This document shows positions 33,367 to 43,169 of a stretch of DNA of 64,000 nt, piece after piece. The position numbers and the translations under genes were made by a program. Source of the DNA: Klebsiella variicola (GTDB lineage: Bacteria > Pseudomonadota > Gammaproteobacteria > Enterobacterales > Enterobacteriaceae); contig NZ_CP010523.2 in assembly GCF_000828055.2 (NCBI RefSeq), forward strand, positions 1,922,001 to 1,986,000, written 5' to 3'. Position 1 is the stretch's first letter. Each line of letters begins with the position of its first letter. Under the pieces are notes generated by a model. That model was not told the origin of the DNA and made no database searches. It saw only the letters and a list, made by a program, of their open reading frames with translations.

Positions 33367-34314
33367 TTACGAAATGAGATAAATCATGATGCCTTCGGTG
33401 ACGACGCCGATGGCGGTACCCAGCAAAATAGAGGATGAGGCCGGCTCAATATAGGTATCGCTGCGCAGCGCAAACATCCCTGCCGCGATGGCGGAAGGCG
33501 TCGCGCCGATGATAATAACCTGTTGCATTAAGGTATGACTGAGCCCAAAGGCCAGTCCGGCCAGGGCCATCATTGCCGGTTGGATCAGATTTTTGATACT
33601 GATATTGGTACAGGTTTGAATATTGACCGTCGGGCGTTCGCCGTAAAACAGCAGTCCCAGGGCGAACAGTGACAGACCGCCGGCGATTTTACCCACCATT
33701 TCAATAGGCATACTGAGCATAGGTGGCAGCTGGACTCCCGCCAGGCTGAGCAATACGCCGGAAATTGGGATCCAGACGATGGGGTTTCTCACGGCCTTCA
33801 GTAGGTTTTGCAGGATCAGCTGCCCGGCGTGAAGCTGGGGTTCATCCGCGCTCCGGTGCTTGTCTCCCATGCGAATCAGGATAATAGTCAGGGGGATCAT
33901 CAATACGCTGGTCACCAGGTTTCCGATAAGTACGCCGAGAAAACCCTCCGGACCTATCAGTACCGCCAGCACGGGCGCGCCAAAGTAGGCCATATCGGGG
34001 AAGGCGCAAACCAGCGACTGAATCGCGCTGGTTTTAATATCATGACGGAAAACATAGCGTGAGATCAGCAGCGTGAGAAAATAGGACCCCATCAGGCCAA
34101 TGACTAACACCGCCATAAAGGTGAAGTTTTTAATTTTATCGGGATGGGTATTTAACGCGCCGATAAAAAGATGGAACGGAAGCGCAAAGCGGATCACCAC
34201 CGTGGCCAGAACGGAGGCATCCTCGCGCCGGGTATAGCCTAGTTTACCGCTAAGCCATCCCAGCAGCATGATAAATACCAATGGGAAAAGAGATTGTAAG
34301 AGTAGTGAAGGCAT
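33367..34314 (-). CDS. AEC family transporter, probable malate/dicarboxylate carrier
   Basis: A 315-residue inner-membrane protein with about ten helices of the auxin efflux carrier family, which in bacteria includes malate and malonate permeases (MleP, MdcF types). It starts [20 protein letters not shown] and has the central [20 protein letters not shown], the usual unwound region. ATG at 34314 is favoured over ATG at 34329 because AGGA is spaced six bases from it. It is the first gene of a leftward unit with malic enzyme and the regulator. The direction of transport and exact substrate are not visible in the sequence. Confidence 0.8.
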   Translation of the reverse strand: MPSLLLQSLFPLVFIMLLGWLSGKLGYTRREDASVLATVVIRFALPFHLFIGALNTHPDKIKNFTFMAVLVIGLMGSYFLTLLISRYVFRHDIKTSAIQSLVCAFPDMAYFGAPVLAVLIGPEGFLGVLIGNLVTSVLMIPLTIILIRMGDKHRSADEPQLHAGQLILQNLLKAVRNPIVWIPISGVLLSLAGVQLPPMLSMPIEMVGKIAGGLSLFALGLLFYGERPTVNIQTCTNISIKNLIQPAMMALAGLAFGLSHTLMQQVIIIGATPSAIAAGMFALRSDTYIEPASSSILLGTAIGVVTEGIMIYLIS

Positions 34315-34733
34315 AAGATGTCCTGACATATTTTATCGGGTTGTTGTGTCGCCAATCTAGCGATCCCGAAATATTTAAAAGGTGATAGTCATCACAGTCG
34401 CCTGCCTTTAAATAATTTCGTCTCGGATACTTTACTTACAAATAAAGAAAACAGGGTTAAATCATGGGGTTGTATCTATGGCATTTAAATTTCACCATTG
34501 ATGAAAACTTTAGCTTTATGACGATAAATTAAATTACTTAAAATCAATTTTATAGTTTAGTCACAAAGCCAACAGAAGAAATCCGTTTGTCATTTTTTGT
34601 TTTAAACGCCTGTGCTACCGTTTTGAGTGTATTTTGGTGAGCCGGTGTTTAGTGCTATTTCATTTATGTTGCTACGCAAATTTTAATATTGCGTTACTAC
34701 CCTACGCTACCTCCTTATCATTCAGGTAAAAAT
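34315..34733. other. Divergent control region of the malate locus
   Basis: About 420 bases with no gene, clearly AT-rich near 34500-34620 (long A/T stretches around AATTAAATTACTTAAAAT). CitB/DcuR-type regulators usually bind AT-rich sites, so the orphan regulator may act here. A CRP-like dyad lies near the left gene. Confidence 0.5.
34382..34396. promoter_or_regulatory. CRP-like site of the malate locus
   Basis: GTGATAGTCATCACA keeps GTGA-N6-TCACA, one base short of the full CRP core. It is centred about 75 bp upstream of the AEC gene, a usual activating position once a short leader is allowed. It would place malate use under catabolite control. Confidence 0.6.
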
Positions 34734-36068
34734 ATGGAAAATAATTCACTCAACCACCCGATAGATAAAACGCAACCGAACGGCCAATCGACACGACTTT
34801 TATCCAATATCGACGTTGGTGCCGTACCGTTAACGCTCTTTATTGGTATCGCTGCGATCGTCGCGCTCTCTGCGAGCGCGGGCCTGCTGCCGAAAAATAT
34901 GATTGGCGGACTGGCGGTCATTATGACCCTGGGATTCGCGCTGGCTAAGATTGGCCGCATGGTGCCAGTACTAAAAGACATTGGCGGGCCGGCCATATTG
35001 TGTCTGATGATGCCCTCAGTATTGGTCTACTTTGGCGTGTTTGAAGCTCATACGCTCGATACTGTGCACTTGCTGATGAAAGAGGCCAATCTCCTCTATT
35101 TCGTCATCGCCTGTCTGGTTGTCGGGAGTATTCTGGGAATGAACCGCACTATTCTGATCCAGGGGATGGTGCGTATGTTTGTCCCGCTGGTGGCCGGGAC
35201 CGGGGCGGCAATATTAACCGGCCTGCTGGTGGGCAGCTTATTTGGCTACAGTATTTACCACACCTTCTTTTTTATCATCGTGCCGATTATCGGCGGCGGC
35301 ATCGGCGAAGGGATCCTGCCTTTGTCGCTGGCTTATTCGGCCATTCTCGGGCAAACACCTGATGTCTATGTTGCCCAGCTGGCGCCGGCCGCGGTGGTTG
35401 GGAATATTTTCGCCATTATCTGCGCTGGTTTTCTGGCGCGCATGGGCGCACGTCGTCCGGCGCTCTCCGGCAATGGGATGCTGATCCGCAGCCATGACGA
35501 TAATAGCGTCTTTGCGCAGCATCAGAGTACCCAGCCCACCGATTTTCAGCTGATGGGCGCCGGGTTGCTGATGATTTGTGCATTTTTCATCGTCGGTGGT
35601 CTGCTGGAGAAGGTGGTGCATATTCCCGGGCCGGTGCTGATGATTCTGGCGGCCGTCTTCTGCAAATATACCAACGTTATCCCGGCGGCGATGGAGCTGG
35701 GGGCGCACAGCTGCTACAAGTTTGTCTCCGCCGCGCTGGTGTGGCCGCTGATGATCGGCCTGGGCATGCTGTATGTGCCGCTGGAGAGCGTGGTCTCGGT
35801 CTTCTCCGTTGGTTACGTCGTGGTTTGCGGCTCCATCGTTATTGCCATGGCGCTGAGCGGTTTCTTTATCGCTGCTCGCCTGAATATGTATCCGGTGGAA
35901 GCCGCTATCGTGACCAGCTGCCATAGCGGCCTTGGAGGAACCGGAGATGTGGCCATCCTCTCGGCGTCAAACAGGATGGGGTTGATGCCGTTTGCCCAGA
36001 TTGCGACGCGGATCGGCGGGGCGTCGACGGTGATCGCCGCGACGCTGTTGTTGAGCTGGGTGGTGTAA
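34734..36068 (+). CDS. 2-hydroxycarboxylate transporter (2HCT/CitS family)
   Basis: A 444-residue inner-membrane carrier of the 2HCT family, whose members (CitS, CitP, MleP, CimH, MaeN) move citrate or malate with sodium or protons, or exchange them for lactate. Both re-entrant loop motifs are visible: GGGIGEGILPLSLAYS and HSGLGGTGDVAIL. About 11 helices follow a polar N-terminal tail of some 35 residues. The start at MENNSLN has CAGG upstream; a TTG 15 codons earlier is less likely. It is divergent from the AEC carrier. Malate is the best guess because of the malic enzyme gene; citrate cannot be excluded. Confidence 0.85.
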   Translation: MENNSLNHPIDKTQPNGQSTRLLSNIDVGAVPLTLFIGIAAIVALSASAGLLPKNMIGGLAVIMTLGFALAKIGRMVPVLKDIGGPAILCLMMPSVLVYFGVFEAHTLDTVHLLMKEANLLYFVIACLVVGSILGMNRTILIQGMVRMFVPLVAGTGAAILTGLLVGSLFGYSIYHTFFFIIVPIIGGGIGEGILPLSLAYSAILGQTPDVYVAQLAPAAVVGNIFAIICAGFLARMGARRPALSGNGMLIRSHDDNSVFAQHQSTQPTDFQLMGAGLLMICAFFIVGGLLEKVVHIPGPVLMILAAVFCKYTNVIPAAMELGAHSCYKFVSAALVWPLMIGLGMLYVPLESVVSVFSVGYVVVCGSIVIAMALSGFFIAARLNMYPVEAAIVTSCHSGLGGTGDVAILSASNRMGLMPFAQIATRIGGASTVIAATLLLSWVV

Positions 36069-36085
36069 TCTGCCAGATAGTGGGC

Positions 36086-36118
36086 AAAAAAAAACCTGCC
36101 AGCGCATCGCTGGCAGGT
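36086..36118 (-). terminator. pykA terminator
   Basis: Eleven-base stem ACCTGCCAGCG / CGCTGGCAGGT with a 3-base loop and, read leftward, a run of nine T. It lies 13 bases after pykA and 18 after the converging 2HCT gene. Confidence 0.9.
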
Positions 36119-36130
36119 CGACACCGAGGC

Positions 36131-37573
36131 TTACTCGACGGTGAGGATACGGGTGGTGTTGGTGCTGCCGATGGTGCTCATCACGTCACCCTGGGTAACG
36201 ACCACAAGGTCACCAGAGACCAGGTAGCCTTTGTCCCGCAGCAGATTGACGGCATCGTGCGCAGCGGCTACCCCGTCATTCTGGCTGTCGAAGAACACCG
36301 GGGTCACCCCGCGGTAGAGTGCGGTCAGGTTCAGGGTGCGCTCGTGGCGGGAAAGGGCGAAAATCGGCAGACCGGAGCTGATGCGCGAGGTCATCAGCGC
36401 GGTGCGGCCCGATTCGGTCATGGTGATGATGGCCGTGATGCCTTTCAGGTGGTTGGCGGCATACATCGCCGACATAGCAATCGCTTCTTCTACGTTGTCA
36501 AACTGGACGTCCAGACGGTGTTTGGAGACGTTGAGGCTGGGGATTTTTTCGGCGCCCAGACACACGCGCGCCATCGCGGCCACGGTTTCCGACGGGTACT
36601 GACCGGCAGCGGTTTCCGCAGAGAGCATCACCGCATCGGTACCATCCAGCACGGCGTTGGCCACGTCCATGACTTCAGCACGAGTCGGCATCGGGTTGGT
36701 GATCATCGACTCCATCATCTGGGTGGCGGTAATGACGGAACGGTTCAGCTGACGGGCACGACGAATCAGCGCTTTCTGGATACCCACCAGCTCTGGATCG
36801 CCGATTTCGACGCCGAGGTCGCCGCGCGCAACCATGACCACATCGGAGGCGAGGATCACGTCGTCCATCGCATCCTGATCGCAGACCGCTTCCGCACGCT
36901 CAACTTTGGCGACGATTTTCGCATCGCAGCCGGCATCGCGCGCCAGGCGACGGGCGTAGTTCAGGTCTTCGCCGCAGCGCGGGAAAGAGACCGCCAGGTA
37001 GTCGACGCCGATTTTGGCGGCGGTGACGATATCGGCCTTGTCTTTGTCGGTCAGCGCTTCGGCAGACAGACCGCCGCCCAGCTTGTTGATCCCTTTGTTG
37101 TTAGACAACGGACCGCCGACGGTCACTTCAGTAAACACTTTCATTCCCTGAACTTCGAGGACTTTCAGCTGCACGCGACCATCGTCGAGCAGCAGGATAT
37201 CGCCCGGCACGACATCCGCCGGCAGGCCTTTGTAGTCGATCCCGACTTTCTCTTTGTCGCCTTCACCTTTACCAAGGTTAGCGTCGAGCAGGAATTTATC
37301 GCCGACGTTGAGGAAAATTTTGCCTTCTTTGAAGGTCGATACGCGAATTTTTGGTCCCTGGAGGTCGCCGAGGATGGCCACGTGACGGCCCAGTTTTGCC
37401 GCAATCTCACGCACTTTGTCGGCACGGAGCTGATGATCTTCCGGGGTGCCGTGAGAGAAGTTCATACGCACTACGTTTGCGCCCGCGGCGATAACTTTTT
37501 CCAGGTTGTTATCGCGGTCAGTTGCCGGGCCTAAGGTAGTAACGATTTTGGTTCTGCGAAGCCTTCTGGACAT
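36131..37573 (-). CDS. pykA: Pyruvate kinase II
   Basis: Converts phosphoenolpyruvate and ADP to pyruvate and ATP; the type II isozyme is activated by AMP and sugar phosphates. It has 480 residues, same as E. coli PykA. The start [30 protein letters not shown], and the active-site segment [12 protein letters not shown] are family marks. ATG at 37573 has CGGAG seven bases before it; a longer frame would add eight residues. In E. coli it is a HexR target, and the hexR gene lies next to it. Confidence 0.97.
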   Translation of the reverse strand: MSRRLRRTKIVTTLGPATDRDNNLEKVIAAGANVVRMNFSHGTPEDHQLRADKVREIAAKLGRHVAILGDLQGPKIRVSTFKEGKIFLNVGDKFLLDANLGKGEGDKEKVGIDYKGLPADVVPGDILLLDDGRVQLKVLEVQGMKVFTEVTVGGPLSNNKGINKLGGGLSAEALTDKDKADIVTAAKIGVDYLAVSFPRCGEDLNYARRLARDAGCDAKIVAKVERAEAVCDQDAMDDVILASDVVMVARGDLGVEIGDPELVGIQKALIRRARQLNRSVITATQMMESMITNPMPTRAEVMDVANAVLDGTDAVMLSAETAAGQYPSETVAAMARVCLGAEKIPSLNVSKHRLDVQFDNVEEAIAMSAMYAANHLKGITAIITMTESGRTALMTSRISSGLPIFALSRHERTLNLTALYRGVTPVFFDSQNDGVAAAHDAVNLLRDKGYLVSGDLVVVTQGDVMSTIGSTNTTRILTVE

Positions 37574-37698
37574 GTAATACTCCGTTGACTGATACAACTT
37601 TGGTGTTGCGTGAACATGGATTCGGTAGCGCCAGCCTGCAACGTCGCACAGCCGGATCGTTATCGAAGGTGTAATGGGGTACTGCTTGTTATCAACTT

Positions 37699-38567
37699 TT
37701 ATTGATTATCACTGGGTACGAACGGTTCTTTATCAAAACGCGATTCCTTCAGCGCTTCCTTGACCCTCTTCAAGTTATCTCTGAATTTTGCCCCTCGACG
37801 CAGCGTAAACCCCGTCGCCAATACGTCGATGACGGTCAGCTGGGCGAGACGGGAGACCATCGGCATATAGATGTCGGTATCTTCCGGCACATCGAGGGTG
37901 ATGGCGAGCGTGGCTTCCCGGGCCAGGGGGGTACCGGCGGAGGTGAGGGCGATCACCATGGCATCGTTTTCACGGGCCAGCTGCGCCAGCTCCACAAGGC
38001 TCTTGGTTCTTCCGGTATGTGAGATAATCACCACCACATCATCGTCATCGCAATTCATACAGCTCATGCGTTGCAGGACAATGTCGTCGGAATAGATGAC
38101 CGGCACGTTAAAGCGGAAAAATTTGTTCATCGCATCATGGGCGACCGCCGCCGAGGAACCGAGGCCGAAAAAGGCGATTTTTTGGCCTGAGTCAGCAGAT
38201 CCACCGCGCGATTCACCGCCGACATGTCGAGAGAATGGTGGACCTGATCTAAACTCGCCATGGCCGATTCGAATATTTTTCCCGTGTATGACTCAACGCT
38301 GTCGTCTTCATCAACATTCCGGTTAACATAGAGCGTGCCGTGCGCGAGGCTCTGGGCAAGGTGCAGTTTAAAATCAGGAAACCCGCGGGTTTCGAGACTG
38401 CGGCAGAAGCGATTGACGGTCGGTTCGCTCACCCCGGCCTCAAGGGCGAGGGCGGCGATGCTCGAATGAATGGCCTGCGCGGGGGTGGCGAGGATCACTT
38501 CCGCCACTTTGCGTTCAGATTTGCTAAGGTGTTCCAGTCGGGACTGGATTTTTTCCAGCATGTTCAT
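37699..38567 (-). pseudogene. hexR: HexR (RpiR family regulator), frameshifted
   Basis: HexR represses zwf, edd-eda and other glucose-catabolic genes until it binds the Entner-Doudoroff intermediate KDPG. The gene is in two frames. The upstream part (38567 leftward) encodes the helix-turn-helix domain, including HSSIAALALEAGVSEPTVNR, then runs off into SPFSASVPRRRSPMMR and stops at 38127. The rest (37699-38130) resumes at MNKFFRFNVPVIYS and holds the KDPG-binding SIS domain. The break is at 38178-38183: six T on the plus strand where seven would restore QAKKIAFFGLGSS. A truncated DNA-binding domain of about 146 residues is predicted. A true mutation, slippage or a sequencing error would look identical here. 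Confidence 0.88.
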
Positions 38568-38922
38568 TAGTAACAGGGCGCTCATCAATGGAAACGATTT
38601 CATTAATGGGTGAAATCATCGGGCGTTTTAGCAAGAATATACCCCTCCGCAAGCGCAAGCGGTGAGGAATGACGTGAAATAATGTTGTTTTTTTTCATTA
38701 CATGATCAGAGTCGTATTTTACTGACCTGAAACAGGTACAAACAACGAACAATATCAGCCAGATGCCCAAATCATCGCCGAATGTTTTCACCCTGTGCGG
38801 TTTTACCGCCGCAAACGAAGGGGAAGGCTTTCGGGAAATACGTAAACACAGTACAGTGCAGTGTAAGAAAATTACAAATATAGCCTGGCAGAAGCACCAG
38901 ACTATCAACTGAGGAGAATGAC
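38568..38922. other. hexR-zwf divergent region
   Basis: About 355 bases without a gene. It includes the HexR-like operator near zwf and AT-rich stretches close to hexR. In E. coli the zwf promoter is also a SoxRS/MarA target; I did not resolve a MarA box with certainty. Confidence 0.5.
38862..38876 (+). promoter_or_regulatory. HexR operator of zwf
   Basis: TGTAAGAAAATTACA matches the HexR palindrome TGTAATTAAATTACA at 13 of 15 positions and lies 47-61 bp upstream of the zwf start codon. This is the expected place for HexR repression of zwf. Confidence 0.75.
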
Positions 38923-40398
38923 ATGGCGGTAACGCAAACGGCCCAGGCATGCGACCTGGTCATTTTCGGCGCGAAGGGCGACCTGGCGCGACGTAAATTG
39001 TTGCCTTCCCTGTATCAGCTTGAAAAAGCGGGCCAGATCCACGCCGACACCCGCATCATTGGCGTCGGCCGTGCCGATTGGGATAAAGCGGCTTACACCA
39101 AAGTCGTGCGCGAAGCGCTGGAAACCTTCATGAAGGAAAAAATTGATGAGGGTTTGTGGGATTCCCTGAGCGGACGCCTGGAGTTCTGTAATCTTGACGT
39201 CAATGACACCAGCGGCTTCACGCGTCTGGGTGAGATGCTGGATCAACAGAACCGTGTCACCATCAACTATTTCGCCATGCCGCCGAGCACCTTTGGCGCG
39301 ATCTGCAAAGGTCTGGGCGAAGCGAAGCTCAATGCCAAGCCTGCGCGCGTGGTGATGGAAAAACCGCTGGGTACCTCGCTGGAAACCTCGCGTGAAATCA
39401 ATGACCAGGTCGGCGAGTTTTTTGAAGAGTGCCAGGTCTACCGTATCGACCACTACCTCGGTAAAGAGACGGTCCTCAACCTGCTGGCGCTGCGCTTTGC
39501 CAACTCTCTGTTCGTCAATAACTGGGACTGCCGCACTATCGACCATGTCGAAATCACCGTCGCGGAAGAGGTGGGTATTGAAGGGCGCTGGGGTTACTTC
39601 GACCAGGCCGGGCAGATGCGCGACATGATCCAGAACCACCTGCTGCAGATCCTGTGCATGATTGCCATGTCACCGCCGTCCGATCTCAGCGCCGACAGCA
39701 TCCGTGATGAAAAGGTCAAGGTCCTGAAATCCCTGCGCCGCATTGATCGCTCCAACGTGCGTGAGAAAACCGTTCGCGGCCAGTACACCGCCGGCTTTGC
39801 CCAGGGCAAAAAAGTCCCGGGTTACCTGGAAGAAGAGGGCGCCAACAAAACCAGTAACACCGAAACCTTCGTGGCGATCCGCGTCGATATCGATAACTGG
39901 CGCTGGGCCGGCGTACCGTTCTATCTGCGCACCGGCAAACGTCTGCCGACCAAATGCTCTGAGGTAGTGGTTTACTTCAAAACTCCGGAGCTGAACCTGT
40001 TTAAAGAGACCTGGCAGGAGCTGCCGCAGAACAAGCTGACCATTCGTCTGCAGCCGGACGAAGGGGTGGATATCCAGGTGCTGAACAAAGTGCCGGGCCT
40101 CGACCATAAGCATAATCTGCAGATCACCAAGCTGGATCTGAGCTACTCCGAGACCTTCAACCAGACGCACCTGGCCGATGCTTATGAGCGTCTGCTGCTG
40201 GAGACCATGCGCGGTATCCAGGCGCTGTTCGTGCGCCGTGATGAAGTGGAAGAGGCGTGGAAATGGGTGGATTCCATCACCGAAGCCTGGGCTGCCGACC
40301 GCGATGCGCCGAAACCGTATCAGGCAGGGACCTGGGGACCGGTTGCGTCGGTGGCGATGATCACCCGTGACGGCCGCTCATGGAACGAGTTCGAGTAA
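38923..40398 (+). CDS. zwf: Glucose-6-phosphate 1-dehydrogenase
   Basis: Oxidises glucose-6-phosphate to 6-phosphogluconolactone with NADP, the entry to both the pentose phosphate and Entner-Doudoroff pathways. It has 491 residues as in E. coli. The nucleotide loop is [11 protein letters not shown] (15-25), and the active-site segment is RIDHYLGKE near residue 180. GAGGAG lies upstream of the start. It is followed by a terminator and then edd-eda, so the operon can be expressed separately by gluconate. Confidence 0.98.
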   Translation: MAVTQTAQACDLVIFGAKGDLARRKLLPSLYQLEKAGQIHADTRIIGVGRADWDKAAYTKVVREALETFMKEKIDEGLWDSLSGRLEFCNLDVNDTSGFTRLGEMLDQQNRVTINYFAMPPSTFGAICKGLGEAKLNAKPARVVMEKPLGTSLETSREINDQVGEFFEECQVYRIDHYLGKETVLNLLALRFANSLFVNNWDCRTIDHVEITVAEEVGIEGRWGYFDQAGQMRDMIQNHLLQILCMIAMSPPSDLSADSIRDEKVKVLKSLRRIDRSNVREKTVRGQYTAGFAQGKKVPGYLEEEGANKTSNTETFVAIRVDIDNWRWAGVPFYLRTGKRLPTKCSEVVVYFKTPELNLFKETWQELPQNKLTIRLQPDEGVDIQVLNKVPGLDHKHNLQITKLDLSYSETFNQTHLADAYERLLLETMRGIQALFVRRDEVEEAWKWVDSITEAWAADRDAPKPYQAGTWGPVASVAMITRDGRSWNEFE

Positions 40399-40423
40399 GC
40401 TCGTCGCCTAATCCGTCAGGGTT

Positions 40424-40439
40424 ATTTTACCGGTAACAT
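40424..40439 (+). promoter_or_regulatory. GntR operator upstream of edd-eda
   Basis: ATTTTACCGGTAACAT matches the GntR consensus ATGTTACCSGTAACAT with one change in the left arm. It lies 26 bases after zwf and about 180 bp before edd. GntR repression relieved by gluconate is established for edd-eda in E. coli. Confidence 0.75.
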
Positions 40440-40476
40440 GATCTGACGCAGAAAGTCGCACGCTTTTTAATCTTTT

Positions 40477-40512
40477 AAGCCCCATGAGGATTCACCCACG
40501 GGGCTTTTTTTA
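40477..40512 (+). terminator. zwf terminator
   Basis: Stem AAGCCCC / GGGGCTT with a 16-base loop followed by TTTTTT. It ends zwf transcripts before the edd promoter region. Confidence 0.75.
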
Positions 40513-40620
40513 TTACACTGCTTTCAGACATTTTGCCCCTGAGCGCTGGTGTTGGTGGCCTTTAGCACAAAAATACGTCATCACGCAGCGGCCGGACAGA
40601 TACAAATTTGAGGAGCCTTT

Positions 40621-42432
40621 ATGAATTCGACAATGTTACGGGTAACAAATCGCATTATCGAACGGTCGCGTGACACCCGCGCGGCTTACCTCGCAAGGAT
40701 TAACCAGGCCAAAACCGACACCGTGCATCGTGCGCAACTGGCCTGCGGCAATCTGGCTCACGGTTTCGCGGCCTGTCAGGCTGACGACAAAGCCTCTCTG
40801 AAAAGCATGTTGCGCAACAATATCGCCATCATTACCTCCTACAACGATATGTTGTCCGCTCACCAGCCCTACGAACACTATCCGGACATCATCCGTAAAG
40901 CGCTGCATAGCGCCAATGCGGTCGGCCAGGTGGCCGGCGGCGTGCCGGCAATGTGCGACGGCGTAACCCAGGGGCAGGACGGTATGGAGCTCTCATTGCT
41001 GAGCCGCGAAGTGATCGCCATGTCCGCCGCTATCGGTCTGTCGCATAACATGTTCGATGGCGCGCTATACCTCGGCGTGTGCGATAAAATTGTCCCCGGC
41101 CTGACCATGGCGGCACTCTCTTTCGGCCATCTGCCGTCGGTCTTTATTCCGTCCGGTCCAATGGCCAGCGGCCTGGCTAATAAAGAGAAGGTCCGCATTC
41201 GCCAGCTGTACGCGGAAGGTAAAGTGGATCGTATGGCGCTGCTGGAGTCTGAAGCTGCCTCGTATCACGCGCCGGGGACCTGTACTTTCTACGGGACGGC
41301 GAACACCAACCAGATGGTGGTCGAGTTTATGGGCATGCAACTGCCGGGCTCGTCCTTCGTCCATCCGGATGCCCCGCTGCGGGACGCACTGACCGCCGCT
41401 GCCGCACGCCAGGTCACCCGCATGACCGGCAATGGCAACGAGTGGATGCCGCTGGGGAAAATGTTCGACGAAAAAGTGGTGGTCAACGGCATCGTGGCGC
41501 TGCTGGCGACCGGTGGCTCCACCAACCATACCATGCACCTGGTGGCGATGGCCCGCGCGGCGGGGATCATCATTAACTGGGACGATTTCTCCGACCTGTC
41601 AGACGTGGTGCCGCTGCTGGCGCGCCTCTATCCCAACGGCCCGGCGGATATCAACCACTTCCAGGCGGCGGGCGGCGTTCCGGTACTGGTGCGCGAGCTG
41701 CTGAAAGGCGGCCTGCTGCATGAGGATGTTCACACCGTCGCTGGCTTTGGTCTGTCGCGTTATACCCTGGAGCCGTGGCTCAACAACGGCGAGCTGGACT
41801 GGCGTGAAGGGGCGACAGCGCCGCTTGACGATCAGGTCATCGCGACCTTCGAGAAACCGTTCTCCCGCCACGGCGGCACCAAGGTGCTGAGCGGCAACCT
41901 GGGGCGCGCGGTAATGAAAACCTCGGCTGTCCCGGTGGAGAATCAGGTGATTGAAGCGCCGGCGGTGGTGTTCGAGAGCCAACACGACGTATTGCCGGCC
42001 TTTGAAGCGGGCCTGCTGGATAAAGATTGTGTGGTGGTGGTCCGTCATCAGGGGCCAAAAGCGAACGGGATGCCAGAATTACATAAACTTATGCCGCCAC
42101 TTGGTGTATTATTGGACCGCCGTTTCAAAATAGCGCTGGTGACCGATGGCCGACTCTCTGGCGCCTCCGGTAAAGTCCCGTCAGCTATCCATGTCACGCC
42201 TGAAGCCTATGATGGTGGGTTGCTGGCGAAAGTGCGCGATGGCGATGTGATTCGCGTGAACGGGCAGACGGGAGAACTGACGCTGCTGGTGGACGATGCC
42301 GAACTGGCGGCGCGCCAGCCGCATATCCCTGACCTCAGCGCGTCGCGCGTGGGAACCGGTCGGGAGATGTTTGGGGCGCTGCGTGAGAAGCTCTCTGGCG
42401 CGGAGCAGGGCGCAACCTGCATCACTTTTTAA
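40621..42432 (+). CDS. edd: 6-phosphogluconate dehydratase
   Basis: Dehydrates 6-phosphogluconate to KDPG, the first specific step of the Entner-Doudoroff route, using a [4Fe-4S] cluster. It has 603 residues, equal to E. coli. Cluster cysteines are in [21 protein letters not shown] and [13 protein letters not shown]. The C-terminal block [19 protein letters not shown] is typical of the IlvD/Edd family. AGGAG lies seven bases before the start. The eda gene follows 38 bases later. Confidence 0.98.
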   Translation: MNSTMLRVTNRIIERSRDTRAAYLARINQAKTDTVHRAQLACGNLAHGFAACQADDKASLKSMLRNNIAIITSYNDMLSAHQPYEHYPDIIRKALHSANAVGQVAGGVPAMCDGVTQGQDGMELSLLSREVIAMSAAIGLSHNMFDGALYLGVCDKIVPGLTMAALSFGHLPSVFIPSGPMASGLANKEKVRIRQLYAEGKVDRMALLESEAASYHAPGTCTFYGTANTNQMVVEFMGMQLPGSSFVHPDAPLRDALTAAAARQVTRMTGNGNEWMPLGKMFDEKVVVNGIVALLATGGSTNHTMHLVAMARAAGIIINWDDFSDLSDVVPLLARLYPNGPADINHFQAAGGVPVLVRELLKGGLLHEDVHTVAGFGLSRYTLEPWLNNGELDWREGATAPLDDQVIATFEKPFSRHGGTKVLSGNLGRAVMKTSAVPVENQVIEAPAVVFESQHDVLPAFEAGLLDKDCVVVVRHQGPKANGMPELHKLMPPLGVLLDRRFKIALVTDGRLSGASGKVPSAIHVTPEAYDGGLLAKVRDGDVIRVNGQTGELTLLVDDAELAARQPHIPDLSASRVGTGREMFGALREKLSGAEQGATCITF

Positions 42433-42470
42433 GACGATTTTATTTCTAGATCTGGCGAGAGAAAATCCTG

Positions 42471-43112
42471 ATGAAAAACTGGAAAACAACAGCAGAAGCA
42501 ATCCTCACCTCCGGTCCGGTTGTCCCGGTTATCGTGGTGAAAAAGCTGGAGCATGCGGTACCGATGGCGAAAGCGCTGGTCGCGGGCGGCGTGCGCGTGC
42601 TGGAAGTCACCCTGCGCACCGAGTGCGCCCTGGAAGCGATCCGCGCGATTGCTAAAGAAGTGCCGGACGCGATTGTCGGCGCGGGCACGGTCACCAACGT
42701 CGAGCAACTGAAAGCGGTAACGGAAGCTGGCGCGCAGTTCGCTATCAGCCCGGGACTGACCGAATCCCTGCTGAAAGCGGCGACCGAAGACGGCACCATT
42801 CCGCTGATCCCGGGGATCAGCACGGTTTCCGAGCTGATGCTGGGTATGCAGTATGGTCTGAAAGAGTTTAAATTCTTCCCGGCGGAAGCCAACGGCGGCG
42901 TGAAAGCCCTGCAGGCGATTGCTGGTCCGTTCGGCCACATTCGTTTCTGCCCGACCGGCGGTATCTCTCCGGCCAACTACCGTGACTACCTGGCGCTGAA
43001 CAGCGTGCTGTGCATCGGCGGTTCCTGGCTGGTGCCAGCCGACGCGCTGGAGGCCGGCGACTACGATCGCATCACCACCCTGGCGCGTGAAGCGGTGGAA
43101 GGCGCGAAGTAA
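42471..43112 (+). CDS. eda: KHG/KDPG aldolase
   Basis: Splits KDPG into pyruvate and glyceraldehyde-3-phosphate; it also serves hexuronate and 2-keto-4-hydroxyglutarate breakdown, linking this operon to the pectin genes at the left of the window. It has 213 residues. The Schiff-base lysine is Lys134 in [10 protein letters not shown], one position later than in E. coli because of a one-residue insertion near residue 108 (TEDGTIP). Glu46 in LEVTLRT is also present. Confidence 0.98.
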   Translation: MKNWKTTAEAILTSGPVVPVIVVKKLEHAVPMAKALVAGGVRVLEVTLRTECALEAIRAIAKEVPDAIVGAGTVTNVEQLKAVTEAGAQFAISPGLTESLLKAATEDGTIPLIPGISTVSELMLGMQYGLKEFKFFPAEANGGVKALQAIAGPFGHIRFCPTGGISPANYRDYLALNSVLCIGGSWLVPADALEAGDYDRITTLAREAVEGAK

Positions 43113-43131
43113 ACCGCGCCTCAGGGTCGAC

Positions 43132-43166
43132 AACCCGGTCAGCGGCAACGCGACCGGGTTTTTTTG
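43132..43166 (+). terminator. edd-eda terminator
   Basis: Nine-base stem AACCCGGTC / GACCGGGTT with an 11-base loop and seven T, 20 bases after eda. The converging purT stop begins four bases further on. Confidence 0.9.
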
Positions 43167-43169
43167 TCT

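Noticed and set aside
36080-37534. 484-codon frame antisense to pykA
   Set aside because: Shadow of the conserved pyruvate kinase; starts inside the pykA terminator and has no recognisable domain.
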